16,379 bases of DNA. Source: CAZFJG01 sp964410915. Lineage in GTDB: Bacteria; Synergistota; Synergistia; Synergistales; JAFGMB01. The stretch is taken from positions 1 to 16,379 of the forward strand of contig CAYPIU010000039.1 of the NCBI GenBank assembly GCA_964410915.1, written 5' to 3'. The notes beneath the pieces are model-generated. The model did no database searches. It was not told where the DNA came from and saw only the letters and a program-made list of their open reading frames with translations. Both the position numbers and the translations under genes were made by a program. Below, piece after piece: positions 1 through 8,151 of this stretch; position 1 is the stretch's first letter, and each line of letters begins with the position of its first letter.

Positions 1-2676
1 TATTGGACAGCTGGAAGCTCAACGAACTATGCACTTTTGAGGGAAGAGTTTTTGTCCACCAACGACCAGGATCATATGGATGCGTTGAAAAAATGGGTTG
101 ATGGTGCAGAGTATTTCGATATCCCTGATTATGAAGATAATCACGAATTGAGAGCAGACGGCAATACTCCACTGGCTTCTTCAATTTACAATTCTATTTC
201 AGGCAGAAATTGTGCCTATGATTTCTTTGCAGAGAATGGTGTTATACAGGGCTGGTGCCAGGATAACTATCTTATTGTACTGACCGATGGGGCTGATACG
301 GATCCGCATATTTATGATCCTCTGAATGCTCCTGTAAACAGGGTTAAACAGCTTTATGACGAGAGCCAAAATATCGGTACTTTCCATGACAAGCCCAACA
401 GCCCTGTAAAGACGTTGGTAATAGGGTTCATTGACCCTGAGGTATCCGGCAATACAGATCTCAAAAATACTTTGAACAACATGGCGGATGTGGGATGGGA
501 TGGAGAGATCGATAACAATGGTCCCAGGGGTGAAGGAACTTCGAACCAGGCATATTTTGCAAACGATGTGGATGCCCTGATCCAGGCTTTCAGGGATATT
601 TTCATACTTATTCAGGAGAAGAGCGGAACAGCCGGTGCTCCCCTGATAAGTCCCGGGTCCAAGACGGGGGAACAGACGGGGTCTGTTTATGTAGCATCCT
701 TTGTTCCGAAGCCCACGAACCAGTGGGAAGGGAAATTCTACAAATATGCTCTTGAGAGTGATGGGATATCGGGAACTCCAGACTGGGAAGCGGGTAGTAA
801 GCTCAATACAAAATCCTATTCCTCCAGGAGCGTTTATACAGTTGACTGGAATGGAGATTCAAATCTTACTAATTTCAATGATATCAATGATGCCCTTGTA
901 TCTCTGGGTGCTCAGAATGACAAATTCGATATTATGCCTGCTATGAGCAATGATGACTGGCAGTCTTTTGTGAGGTGGGTCCTGGGTTCACAAGAATACG
1001 ATCCGAATGTTTCTGAGAGGTGGAAGTTATCTGATATTTATCACAGCGGACTTACAGAAGTGGGAATACCACAGGCATTGACACCTCAGGGCGGATATAC
1101 TGATTTTATCCTTGATAATGCCTCCAGGGATAAGGTCATATATGTTCAGGCCAATGACGGAATGCTTCACGCATTCAATGCCGGAACCACCTCGGATGAT
1201 CTTGGAAATACTTTTGAGGCGGGAGATGAGAGATGGGCCTTCATTCCTCCCAATGTTCTTCACAGCGGCAGGCTTATTGGTCTCAGGGGTACTTTCAGCA
1301 GAGAGGCAGGAAACAGTCCTCCCTGGCAGTTTACTTCTATTGGAAGTGAAGAGACCCGTTCGATCCCCAGATATCTCATGGATGGGCCTCTGGTTGCAGA
1401 AGATGTATATGATGAATCATCAGGCGAATGGCGGACACTTTTACTTGGTCTGCTGGGTTATGCAGGAGCAGGGATGTACTGTATGGATATAACTGATCCT
1501 GATTCTCCTGAATTCATGTGGGCCATCGATAATGCAGTATACAGGCCTGATGAAAAGATCAGGAACCAGACAAAACAGAGAGCAGTGGTGAAGTGGACTT
1601 CGGAGGATGACGGGGCTGTATCATATGATTTTTATCGCCATCATGAAACTGTTCCTCTGGAGTTTGATTATACGGATCTGCGTTTCACCCTATCGGTGCC
1701 GGTGATCGGGAGTATGACCCTGACTGATATCAATGGTGATGAGGTTACTAAATGGGTATCACTGATGGGCAATGGTACGGATATGGAACTTTCAGGGGAC
1801 AGTGTCAAAGGGCGTGTCTATGTAACGGATATTCTCACCGGAGAAGTAATCAATACTTTCCAATTTGAACCAAACATGAAGTTTGTGGTGAGTCCTGTGA
1901 CGGTTTTAAGGGAAAATGATATCCGCCGAATCAGTACTTTTTACGTGGGAGACAATAATGGTGATATATATGAAGCCAGTGAATCAGATAACTGGGCTGG
2001 AAGAAAAATAATCAACCTGAATGGTTCGAACGGGCCCTCTTTCAGAATGGAGGTAGGTCTTTTCGGAAACAATACGCCCTGGCTTTTCATTATTACTGGA
2101 GATCAGGATGATAAGGTTGTTTACGGATCGAACTATAATCATGTAGTTGCATTAAATACAAGATATTCTCCAAACTCAAATCTTGTTATGACCTCTGATC
2201 TTACAGAAGTGGATCCTTCAGATGTCCTCAGCGTCAGTCCGGCTATGGGGGCGGGGTGGTATTTTCGTCTGGAAGCTGATGAATATCCTGCCACTCCAGT
2301 GAAACTTTATAACGGTTATCTCTTTTACTCCACTTTCATTGAAGATCCGGATCCATGCAAGATAGGTACCAGCAGGCTTTATGTCCAGCAGGCGAAAACT
2401 GGTCTCGGTGGTTGGGAAAGCAATACTAAATACGTTGAATTTTCAGGAGTTCAGATCAGGGGAATTACCATTAGTGATGGGAAGGTATACGTTGGTGCTA
2501 TAGACCATTCCGGAGAAGGAACAGAAGGTCTTCCTGATGAGTTTGACAGCCTTGGAGCGTCTTTTGAAAACAATCTTCTTGTTTTTGATACTCCTCCTTC
2601 CGTGATGGCTTTCCCCTTTCCCATAGAGAGTGGTCAGATGATACCAAGATACTGGAGGGAGTGGATCCGAAGATGA
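1..2676 (+). CDS. pilY1: PilY1-like type IV pilus tip/biogenesis protein (5' truncated by window edge)
   Basis: The reading frame is open from base 1, so the start lies outside the window; about 891 C-terminal residues are seen. The first part is the end of a von Willebrand factor A domain: DGNTPL (near base 157) fits the MIDAS threonine loop and YLIVLTDGADTD (near base 270) the last MIDAS strand. From about base 1137 comes the PilY1/PilC beta-propeller signature, VIYVQANDGMLHAFNAG then ERWAFIPPNVL. Two Asp/Asn-rich loops (DINGDE at 1726-1743 and DNNGD near 1950) resemble calcium-binding loops in PilY1 propellers. PilY1 proteins sit at the pilus tip or outer surface, prime pilus assembly with minor pilins, counter PilT retraction and act in adhesion. 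The stop overlaps the next start by 4 bp, implying co-translation. A pilin gene lies nearby on the other strand. Family assignment is firm; ligand and calcium dependence are inference. Confidence 0.88.
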   Translation, partial: YWTAGSSTNYALLREEFLSTNDQDHMDALKKWVDGAEYFDIPDYEDNHELRADGNTPLASSIYNSISGRNCAYDFFAENGVIQGWCQDNYLIVLTDGADTDPHIYDPLNAPVNRVKQLYDESQNIGTFHDKPNSPVKTLVIGFIDPEVSGNTDLKNTLNNMADVGWDGEIDNNGPRGEGTSNQAYFANDVDALIQAFRDIFILIQEKSGTAGAPLISPGSKTGEQTGSVYVASFVPKPTNQWEGKFYKYALESDGISGTPDWEAGSKLNTKSYSSRSVYTVDWNGDSNLTNFNDINDALVSLGAQNDKFDIMPAMSNDDWQSFVRWVLGSQEYDPNVSERWKLSDIYHSGLTEVGIPQALTPQGGYTDFILDNASRDKVIYVQANDGMLHAFNAGTTSDDLGNTFEAGDERWAFIPPNVLHSGRLIGLRGTFSREAGNSPPWQFTSIGSEETRSIPRYLMDGPLVAEDVYDESSGEWRTLLLGLLGYAGAGMYCMDITDPDSPEFMWAIDNAVYRPDEKIRNQTKQRAVVKWTSEDDGAVSYDFYRHHETVPLEFDYTDLRFTLSVPVIGSMTLTDINGDEVTKWVSLMGNGTDMELSGDSVKGRVYVTDILTGEVINTFQFEPNMKFVVSPVTVLRENDIRRISTFYVGDNNGDIYEASESDNWAGRKIINLNGSNGPSFRMEVGLFGNNTPWLFIITGDQDDKVVYGSNYNHVVALNTRYSPNSNLVMTSDLTEVDPSDVLSVSPAMGAGWYFRLEADEYPATPVKLYNGYLFYSTFIEDPDPCKIGTSRLYVQQAKTGLGGWESNTKYVEFSGVQIRGITISDGKVYVGAIDHSGEGTEGLPDEFDSLGASFENNLLVFDTPPSVMAFPFPIESGQMIPRYWREWIRR

Positions 2677-3023
2677 AAAAGTGGTTTTCAGGGTTATTAT
2701 TGTTTCTATTTATTTTCCCCGTAATTATTACTCCTGTCTCTGCTGTAGGTCAGATTCATGAAAACAGAGAAGACAGGCCCCTGGATAAAGTTGAAGATAT
2801 ATCATCGGTCTTTGGGCTATTGAAGGGGATGACCTTTAATCCGTCCTACGTTCAGATTGAGAAAGGAAATTTTCTATGGTCTCCTTCTGTTACGAAATTC
2901 GCGGATGAAAAAAATAAAGAAATGACCCCGCGGTCTTTCCTGAAGGCATACATCAACATGGGAGTAAGAATTGTATTGAACTCTGATAAGGTGATAGTTT
3001 CAGCTGAACCTGTGAATTACTGA
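2673..3023 (+). CDS. Small exported protein of unknown function, coupled to pilY1
   Basis: I do not recognise the family. The 116-residue product begins MKKWFSG followed by a hydrophobic stretch and PVSA|VGQ, a textbook Sec signal peptide with a probable signal peptidase I site after residue 24. The mature part is about 92 residues, soluble-looking, with no cysteine, ending in a segment rich in beta-strand formers (VRIVLNSDKVIVSAEPVNY). The ATG at 2673 overlaps the pilY1 stop as ATGA, with a GGAGGG SD at 2654-2659. An in-frame GTG at 2661 sits almost on top of that SD and would put charged residues before the signal peptide, so ATG is preferred. Coupling to pilY1 suggests a periplasmic or surface role in pilus tip assembly, but this rests on context only. 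Confidence 0.8.
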   Translation: MKKWFSGLLLFLFIFPVIITPVSAVGQIHENREDRPLDKVEDISSVFGLLKGMTFNPSYVQIEKGNFLWSPSVTKFADEKNKEMTPRSFLKAYINMGVRIVLNSDKVIVSAEPVNY

Positions 3024-3084
3024 TTTAACGTTTTGAGGAAGGGATCCGGTCTTTTCCGAGTCCTTAAAGATTAAATACATAAAT

Positions 3085-3139
3085 AAAAGGCTGAGCAGAA
3101 AAGCAGACTTTATCAGATCAGCTAAAGTTCAGGCCTTTT
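3085..3139 (+). terminator. Possible terminator after the pilY1 operon
   Basis: AAAAGGCTGA (3085-3094) can pair with TCAGGCCTTTT (3129-3139), leaving one bulged C and a 34-nt internal loop, and is followed by TTAATAA. It lies about 60 nt after the stop of the small exported gene. The long loop and weak T tract make it only a candidate; the next hairpin downstream is better formed. Confidence 0.35.
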
Positions 3140-3158
3140 AATAATTCAGTAAAGATTC

Positions 3159-3193
3159 AGAATGACGCCTTGAAAATTACCAGGCGTCATTCT
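3159..3193. terminator. Bidirectional terminator-like hairpin between convergent genes
   Basis: A perfect 12-bp inverted repeat (arms 3159-3170 and 3182-3193, core GAATGACGCC / GGCGTCATTC) with an 11-nt loop lies between the plus-strand pilY1 operon and the minus-strand pilin gene, which converge here. Neither side has a long T run (TTATATTT on the plus side, TTTACTGAATTATT on the minus side), so efficiency is uncertain, but position and stem fit a shared terminator. Confidence 0.55.
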
Positions 3194-3240
3194 CTTATAT
3201 TTGGAAGAATGGACGGTTTTATATTGGTGTTTAAGATTTA

Positions 3241-3819
3241 TTATTTCACCCGCATCAGTATAAATTTATCATTGGTACTGGATGGATTTTCTGTTGCCTC
3301 AAAATGATGTTTGTCCGGTTCTTCCAATCCTTCGCTGTAATTACCGTCATATATTCCAGTTTCAGGAGACATGTCTTCGAGCTTTTTTCGAACATCGTAG
3401 GAGTAATAATCATTTGTTACATTTGCTGCGATGTAGACGTGAACCTGTTCAGTCTCAAATTGTTTTTTGCCTTTTGCAGGACCTGAAACATAGATAAAAA
3501 AAGGATTTTCTGATGCAGTACTCCAGTCTGTTTTTGAAGCAAAGGGAAATGGATCTTCCATCTCCCTATCCAGATATGATTCCAGTTCTCTCACGCTTAG
3601 GACACCCCATCCGTCATTTCCCTGTTCAAACCACTTGAGATTATCAGCGTAATACTGAAGGGTGGCAGTTTTCAGGGTTTTCATGTTGCTTACCAGTTCT
3701 ATAGCCTGGGCCTTGTTCTGTGCTTTTCCCGCAGCCAGAAGTAATCCTCCCGCAAGGATCCCGATGATAATTATTACTATAAGCAGTTCTACCAGTGTAA
3801 AAGCCTTCCGTCTCTTCAA
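3241..3819 (-). CDS. Type IV prepilin / pseudopilin
   Basis: The product has the class III prepilin leader: a short basic leader (MKRRKA) before FTLVELLIVIIIIGILAGGLLLAA, with Phe at mature +1 and the key Glu at +5, then the N-terminal hydrophobic helix used for membrane anchoring and fibre packing. Prepilin peptidase would cut between Ala and Phe; Gly at -1 is commoner. Mature length is about 186 residues, with no cysteines, so there is no disulfide-bounded D-region. I chose TTG at 3819-3817 because AGAGGTGAG (3832-3824) is an ideal SD six bases upstream. The in-frame GTG at 3828 lies inside that SD, and using it would only lengthen the leader by three residues. The gene is alone on the minus strand, so it could be the major pilin, a minor pilin or a secretion pseudopilin. 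Its closeness to pilY1 favours type IV pili. Confidence 0.9.
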   Translation of the reverse strand: MKRRKAFTLVELLIVIIIIGILAGGLLLAAGKAQNKAQAIELVSNMKTLKTATLQYYADNLKWFEQGNDGWGVLSVRELESYLDREMEDPFPFASKTDWSTASENPFFIYVSGPAKGKKQFETEQVHVYIAANVTNDYYSYDVRKKLEDMSPETGIYDGNYSEGLEEPDKHHFEATENPSSTNDKFILMRVK

Positions 3820-4296
3820 GATACTCACCTCTATTTAGTAATATCTGCCGGATCTTTTCTGTCATGTTGTCAGTCATTCCTGCTATTTATCTTCAAAGTA
3901 GATTATTCCAGAGTAATACAGAAAATTTAAGAGCTTCAAAGATCATTCTGAAGGGGAAAACAGATCAATCGTGTTAGGTCTTTTGGACTATCGCTTTCTC
4001 AGGATAAGACAAGTCTCAAAACTACGGTAAATCTGTTTCAGATTAATTTTCTTTCAAATAATCCTGATCTTCTGTTTGCGCAGGCAACCTGAAAGCGGTT
4101 TTACGGAAGCTTGTCAAGTTAGGGCAGTTTACCATTGTATTCCTTAATGTCAGGATATATTCTTCTCAAAATATCAGAATAGAATTATTGGAAGTGCTCA
4201 ATATTGGTTTAAGGGCGAAATAATCATTTTATCCGGGAAAACAATAAAGAAATGGGGACTAAATTTGTATTTCTGCATGGGATTATTCTCATTCTT

Positions 4297-4325
4297 TTGA
4301 TAAGATTGTTGCTGAATGGTAAAAA
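4297..4325 (+). promoter_or_regulatory. Candidate sigma-70-type promoter for the oxidoreductase gene
   Basis: TTGATA (4297-4302), a 17-nt spacer, then TAAAAA (4320-4325): 5 of 6 and 4 of 6 matches to the consensus boxes. It would start transcription near 4332, inside the inverted repeat just downstream, giving a leader of about 120 nt. Weak on sequence alone. Confidence 0.35.
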
Positions 4326-4328
4326 GAG

Positions 4329-4363
4329 GGTAACCTCGATATGTTTAAGTAATGCGGGTTACC
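4329..4363. repeat. Inverted repeat GGTAACC...GGTTACC, possible operator
   Basis: GGTAACC (4329-4335) and its exact reverse complement GGTTACC (4357-4363) are 21 nt apart. There is no T tract, so it is not a terminator. Its place right after a candidate -10 box suits a repressor operator or 5'-UTR hairpin. I do not recognise the cognate regulator. Confidence 0.4.
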
Positions 4364-4451
4364 ATATCAATTCTATAACTTGACAAATATGAGATAATTC
4401 GAATGTTTTGTTGATGTTTTCAATTGAGTCATTTGAGCGGAGGAGATATTC

Positions 4452-5525
4452 TTGGATTTTGCGGATATTCATTTGAAACTTGGGTGCCATGAACCTCGTT
4501 TCCCTCTTATTCAGGGTGGCATGGGTGTTGGCATTTCCGGGCCAGTTCTTGCAGGAACTGTTGCCCGTGAAGGTGGTATAGGTACCATTGCAAGTGTAGG
4601 CCTCGCATGTAATTCTCCCCATTATACAGGCAGGAATTATTTTGAAGCGAATCAGGAAGCAGTAAAAGAGGCTCTTGCAGAGGCTCGGAAGATCGCAGGG
4701 AATGGAATACTTGCAGTCAATTGCATGGTGGCTCTCAGTGACTATAAACTCCATGTACTTTCAGCCTGTGAGGGCGGAGCCAATGTCGTCATATCTGGTG
4801 CCGGGTTACCGCTTCAGCTTCCTGAATTTGCCCAGGACTTTCCTGATGTAGCACTGGTTCCTATCGTAAGTTCCAAAAAAGCAGCTTCAATAATAATCAG
4901 GCGCTGGGAGAAAAGATACCAGAAACTTCCTGATGGAATTGTTGTGGAAACTCCTCTGTATGCAGGTGGGCATCTTGGAGCAGCGAGACCCGAACAGGTA
5001 ACTGACGAGAATCTTTCTTTAGAGGTAGTCGTTCCTGAACTTGTAAGCTATCTCAAAGATGAAGTAAAGGCGGATATTCCTGTTATAGCTGCTGGAGGTA
5101 TCTGGGACAGGAAAGACGTGGTACATGCCTTTTCTCTCGGAGCAAGGGGTGTTCAAATGGGAACCCGTTTTGCATCGACTTATGAAGGAGATGCAAGTGA
5201 TCGTTTCAAGCAGGCCTATATTGATGCAGAGGAAAAAGATGTTGTCATAATTAAAAGCCCAGCCGGATTGCCAGGGAGAGCTCTCAAGAATCCTTTCATT
5301 GCAAAATATATTCAGGGGAATGTGGAGAGTAAGCCCTGTATTGCCAATTGTCTTTCACATTGCAGGTATAGAGACACAAGGGAAACGTTCTGTATAGCTC
5401 AGGCGCTTGTGGATGCTTTTAAGGGCGACTGGGAGAACGGACTGTTTTTCTGTGGTTCAAATGTTACTAAAACCTCAAAGATGGAGTATACTGCTGATAT
5501 TATAAAGGAACTTTTTGGTGGATAA
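4452..5525 (+). CDS. Nitronate monooxygenase / 2-nitropropane dioxygenase-family flavoprotein
   Basis: A 357-residue TIM-barrel FMN enzyme of the NMO/FabK-like family. Visible landmarks are QGGMGVGIS (21-29) at the first phosphate/flavin loop, the AGGHLG motif with His174 at the usual catalytic base position of nitronate monooxygenases, AAGGIWD (213-219), and GVQMGTRF (233-240) for flavin phosphate binding. The tail carries Cys296, Cys300, Cys304 and Cys314 (C-x3-C-x3-C-x9-C), a feature I associate with an anaerobe subgroup of this family; it could hold a metal or Fe-S cluster, but that is inference. Start is TTG at 4452 with SD GGAGGAG six bases upstream. Monocistronic: a long leader upstream and a strong terminator downstream. 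Alternative roles include enoyl-ACP reductase (FabK-like) or an uncharacterised NAD(P)H:flavin oxidoreductase. The His174 motif favours NMO, but the substrate is unknown. Confidence 0.82.
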   Translation: MDFADIHLKLGCHEPRFPLIQGGMGVGISGPVLAGTVAREGGIGTIASVGLACNSPHYTGRNYFEANQEAVKEALAEARKIAGNGILAVNCMVALSDYKLHVLSACEGGANVVISGAGLPLQLPEFAQDFPDVALVPIVSSKKAASIIIRRWEKRYQKLPDGIVVETPLYAGGHLGAARPEQVTDENLSLEVVVPELVSYLKDEVKADIPVIAAGGIWDRKDVVHAFSLGARGVQMGTRFASTYEGDASDRFKQAYIDAEEKDVVIIKSPAGLPGRALKNPFIAKYIQGNVESKPCIANCLSHCRYRDTRETFCIAQALVDAFKGDWENGLFFCGSNVTKTSKMEYTADIIKELFGG

Positions 5526-5552
5526 GACAGCAAGGTCCTTTGAATAACTAAT

Positions 5553-5593
5553 AAAAACGATCAAGCGGAGGATTTTGCCGCTTGATCGTTTTT
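5553..5593 (+). terminator. Strong intrinsic terminator
   Basis: A perfect 16-bp inverted repeat (arms 5553-5568 and 5578-5593; core CGATCAAGCGG / CCGCTTGATCG) with a 9-nt loop, flanked by A5 and T5 tracts. It lies 28 nt after the oxidoreductase stop. Because of the symmetric A/T flanks it could also work on the minus strand. Confidence 0.92.
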
Positions 5594-5619
5594 AGCTTTT
5601 AAGAAGATGATATTTTACC

Positions 5620-5648
5620 TTTAAATCCAGGGCTATTTTGTTTATGAT
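5620..5648 (+). promoter_or_regulatory. Candidate promoter for the mechanosensitive channel gene
   Basis: TTTAAA (5620-5625), 17-nt spacer, TATGAT (5643-5648). The -10 matches 5 of 6, the -35 only 4 of 6. It follows the terminator and would give a leader of about 60 nt, a sensible location, but the signal is weak. Confidence 0.35.
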
Positions 5649-5714
5649 ATCAGGTGGGTAATAAATCTGTTATGACGTGGATCTTCAGCTTTAAAACACG
5701 TCGGGAGGCTTTCA

Positions 5715-8039
5715 ATGTTAACGGGATACAGCAAGAAAATACTCTTTTTGATAATTATATCTGTTATATTTGCCTCAGGGATCTGTTATTCTCCGATGAC
5801 TCTTTTCGCGAAGGACGAGCAGATCCAATCGGAAGATGTTGAAAAGACATTTTCAGAAAAACTTAAAGATCCGGCTTTTATCAGTCAGAGGCTTGAGGAG
5901 ATGCAGACCAGGCTGGAGGAATGGAACAACCTTGACAAGGAATCAATGGCTAAACAGTACATGGTCCAGGAAGCTGATGTTGTAACAAGGACCAATCTCT
6001 TTAATGCAATTGAATCATTCTACAGGCGTCTTTTAACTGCAATGGAGAAGAACGTCACCGTAACAGAAGAACTCAAAAAGTATGAAGCAGCCAGGGAACA
6101 GCCCGCCGAAACCCTGGTGGAGGAAAAACCTCCATACAACCTTTCACTTTACGAGAACTATCTGGACAAGATCGATACGGCAGAACAGAGGATCGTGACG
6201 CTTAATAACTCAATCAAGCAGTTGAAGGCCGGTATCGAAACTACCCGTTCTGAGTTGGGTAAGGCGGAGAGCAGGGTACGTATACTTAAGGAGCAGGTAG
6301 ATAAAGTAGGTCCTGAAGCTGTTCCTGACCTCACATGGGAATACCGTGGAGCGGAGTGGAACGAAGAGCTCCGAAAAGTAACCCTTGAATTCCAGACAAG
6401 AAGGCTTGACAATCTTGAGAAAGAACTGTCCATAGTTAATATGGTAAAGGAGAGGGAGCAGCGTGGAGCAAGCTGGATCAGGGATAATCTGGCATATGAC
6501 GAGGAAGATCTGAACAAAAAAGTTACAGCTTACAAGGAAATGTTCGAAAAGGAAAAAGAGAGAATAACTGAGCTCAACGCCGCAAGGAGTAAAGTTGAGA
6601 AGAAGCTGGTAGAGCTCCAGACAAGAGTAGAGACGGTCAAGGATCCCGAAAAGAAATCCATAGCAGAAACAGCTTTAAGAGAACAGGAGACCTGGTGGGA
6701 ATATTATCAGAACAGCATAGAGGATTCGGAGGAGTCCCTTCAGTATATCAGCGAAGCTCAGCAGATCTGGCAGAGAAGATACATCCTTCTCAAGGGAGAG
6801 ATAAAAACCGAAGATCTTTACAAGATCAGGGATGAAACAAAGGCAAGAATTGACGCTATGCAAAAAAATCTCTTCAGCCTTCAGGAAGGTCTTACCACGG
6901 TTCATGGCAGGCTGACCAGGGCGCAAAAGGATCTTGAGGATACAGAAGCTCCAAAAGAGATACTGGATCACAGAAAAGGGATAGTAACAGCACTTGAAAG
7001 GCTTGTAGCTGATAACCTGAGATTCTCGTCACTGGTGAGCCAGGTCCTTAACCTCAACACGAGACTTCTTTCCGAAGTGGAATCAAACCTTTCCTCCGTT
7101 CAGATAACGGAGAAGGTCTCAACACTCGGTAAAGAGAGGATCATGGCTGTTCTTAACACAGAGCTTCTGTCCGGAGATGGATACACGCTTACGGTCAGGA
7201 AGCTTATACTGGCTCTGGTGATTCTGGTATTAGGCATATTTTTAAGCAAGAAGTTCACCAATGCGATCCGTAAAAGGATGGTCAGGAGAAACATGGACCC
7301 GTCTGCCATCATGGCTGTCCAGAAGATCCTTTATTATATCCTGGTTATAATCTTTATCCTGATTACTCTTAATATGGTCAACATTCCGCTGACAGCATTT
7401 GCCTTCCTTGGAGGTGCCATGGCCATAGCCGTAGGTTTCGGTGCCCAGAATCTTTTCAGCAACCTTATAACGGGATTTATCCTGATGTTCCAGAAACCCT
7501 TCAAGGTAAATGATATTGTGCAGGTTGATGGAATAACAGCAACTATCGTGGAAATTGGTTCGAGAGCAACAACCATACGAGACTTTGATAATATCGAGAT
7601 CATGGTCCCGAACAGTCATTTTCTTTCGAACAAGATCATAAACTGGACCCATAGCGACAAGATCATCAGGGGTGTCGTCAAAGTAGGAGTGGCTTATGGT
7701 TCTCCTGTTAGAGAAGTTGAAAGCCTTCTAATGGAATGTGCGAGAAAACACTCAAAGGTTCTCAAAAATCCGGAACCTTATGTTGTTTTCGGTGATTTTG
7801 GTGATAGTGCACTTGCTTTTGAATTGTATTTCTGGGTCGACATGAGGAATGCTTCAAGATTTTTCGTAGCAAGTGACCTAAGGTATATGATCGATAATAG
7901 TTTTGCCAAAAATAGTATCACAATATCCTTCCCGCAACTGGATGTACATCTGGATACCCCCGGTTCTTTAAATATCGGGCACGTGCCGGAAACTTCAGAG
8001 GAGCGGGATACCGGTCAGGAAAAACCACTGGATGAATAA
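5715..8039 (+). CDS. Large MscS-family mechanosensitive ion channel with periplasmic coiled-coil domain
   Basis: 774 residues. A hydrophobic N-terminus (residues about 5-30, KKILFLIIISVIFASG) is a signal peptide or first membrane helix. Residues about 35-490 are highly charged and heptad-rich (for example RIVTLNNSIKQLKAGIETTRSELGK split over 155-180), predicted as long coiled coils in the periplasm. Membrane helices follow at about 496-515 and 537-560. The pore-lining helix and beta domain of MscS are at about 562-610 (GGAMAIAVGFGAQNLFSN, then ITGFILMFQKPFKVNDIV). The cytoplasmic alpha/beta end continues to about 755 and a short acidic tail closes it. MscS channels open under membrane tension and release solutes on osmotic downshock; the long N-terminus recalls MscK/MscM, though with fewer membrane helices. 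Start ATG has SD GGGAGG seven bases upstream. It is probably its own unit, or co-transcribed with the transporter gene 112 bp downstream. Confidence 0.9.
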   Translation: MLTGYSKKILFLIIISVIFASGICYSPMTLFAKDEQIQSEDVEKTFSEKLKDPAFISQRLEEMQTRLEEWNNLDKESMAKQYMVQEADVVTRTNLFNAIESFYRRLLTAMEKNVTVTEELKKYEAAREQPAETLVEEKPPYNLSLYENYLDKIDTAEQRIVTLNNSIKQLKAGIETTRSELGKAESRVRILKEQVDKVGPEAVPDLTWEYRGAEWNEELRKVTLEFQTRRLDNLEKELSIVNMVKEREQRGASWIRDNLAYDEEDLNKKVTAYKEMFEKEKERITELNAARSKVEKKLVELQTRVETVKDPEKKSIAETALREQETWWEYYQNSIEDSEESLQYISEAQQIWQRRYILLKGEIKTEDLYKIRDETKARIDAMQKNLFSLQEGLTTVHGRLTRAQKDLEDTEAPKEILDHRKGIVTALERLVADNLRFSSLVSQVLNLNTRLLSEVESNLSSVQITEKVSTLGKERIMAVLNTELLSGDGYTLTVRKLILALVILVLGIFLSKKFTNAIRKRMVRRNMDPSAIMAVQKILYYILVIIFILITLNMVNIPLTAFAFLGGAMAIAVGFGAQNLFSNLITGFILMFQKPFKVNDIVQVDGITATIVEIGSRATTIRDFDNIEIMVPNSHFLSNKIINWTHSDKIIRGVVKVGVAYGSPVREVESLLMECARKHSKVLKNPEPYVVFGDFGDSALAFELYFWVDMRNASRFFVASDLRYMIDNSFAKNSITISFPQLDVHLDTPGSLNIGHVPETSEERDTGQEKPLDE

Positions 8040-8040
8040 G

Positions 8041-8118
8041 AGAATATCTGATCTGAATAATTCGAGATATTCTGGAAGAAGACAGTTTTATGATGTGGTC
8101 AGCTGATTATCATCAGCT
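8041..8118 (+). other. Two hairpins in the channel-transporter gap
   Basis: AGAATATC (8041-8048) pairs perfectly with GATATTCT (8066-8073), and AGCTGAT (8101-8107) with ATCAGCT (8112-8118) around a TATC tetraloop. The second is followed by ATTTAAAA rather than a T run, so it is a poor terminator. It may weaken read-through or protect an mRNA end. No clear promoter was seen in this 112-bp gap, so transcription of the transporter from the channel promoter is possible. Confidence 0.4.
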
Positions 8119-8151
8119 ATTTAAAACAGAATATTTCGGAGGCGATAGTTA

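Larger units (their letters stand above)
3820..4451. other. Long intergenic region between divergent pilin and nitronate monooxygenase-family genes
   Basis: About 630 bp, AT-rich, with no ORF showing coding character, tRNA or array. It must hold the pilin promoter (minus strand) and that of the oxidoreductase (plus strand). The minus side shows no convincing -35/-10 pair and I saw no sigma-54 GG/GC signature. On the plus side there is a candidate promoter at 4297-4325, an inverted repeat at 4329-4363 and an isolated TTGACA at 4380-4385 without a good -10. A small hairpin CAGGCAACCTG near 4080 is present. The rest shows nothing I can assign. Confidence 0.6.

Noticed and set aside
3644..3877. 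77-codon minus-strand ORF overlapping the pilin start.
   Set aside because: It lies in another frame over the pilin N-terminus, with no SD and no recognisable protein features; a shadow ORF.
4076..4140. GCGCAGGCAACCTGAAAGCGG...TACGG resembling a c-di-GMP-I (GEMM) riboswitch.
   Set aside because: CAGGCAACCTG is self-complementary, the region is shorter than known GEMM aptamers, the second helix is missing, and it is on the strand opposite to the pilin gene.
4380..4410. TTGACA as promoter of the oxidoreductase gene.
   Set aside because: No acceptable -10 box lies 16-18 nt downstream; GATAAT is only 7 nt away.
7242..7652. 136-codon minus-strand ORF inside the channel gene.
   Set aside because: It is antisense to the strongly conserved MscS pore region and has no protein-like signature.
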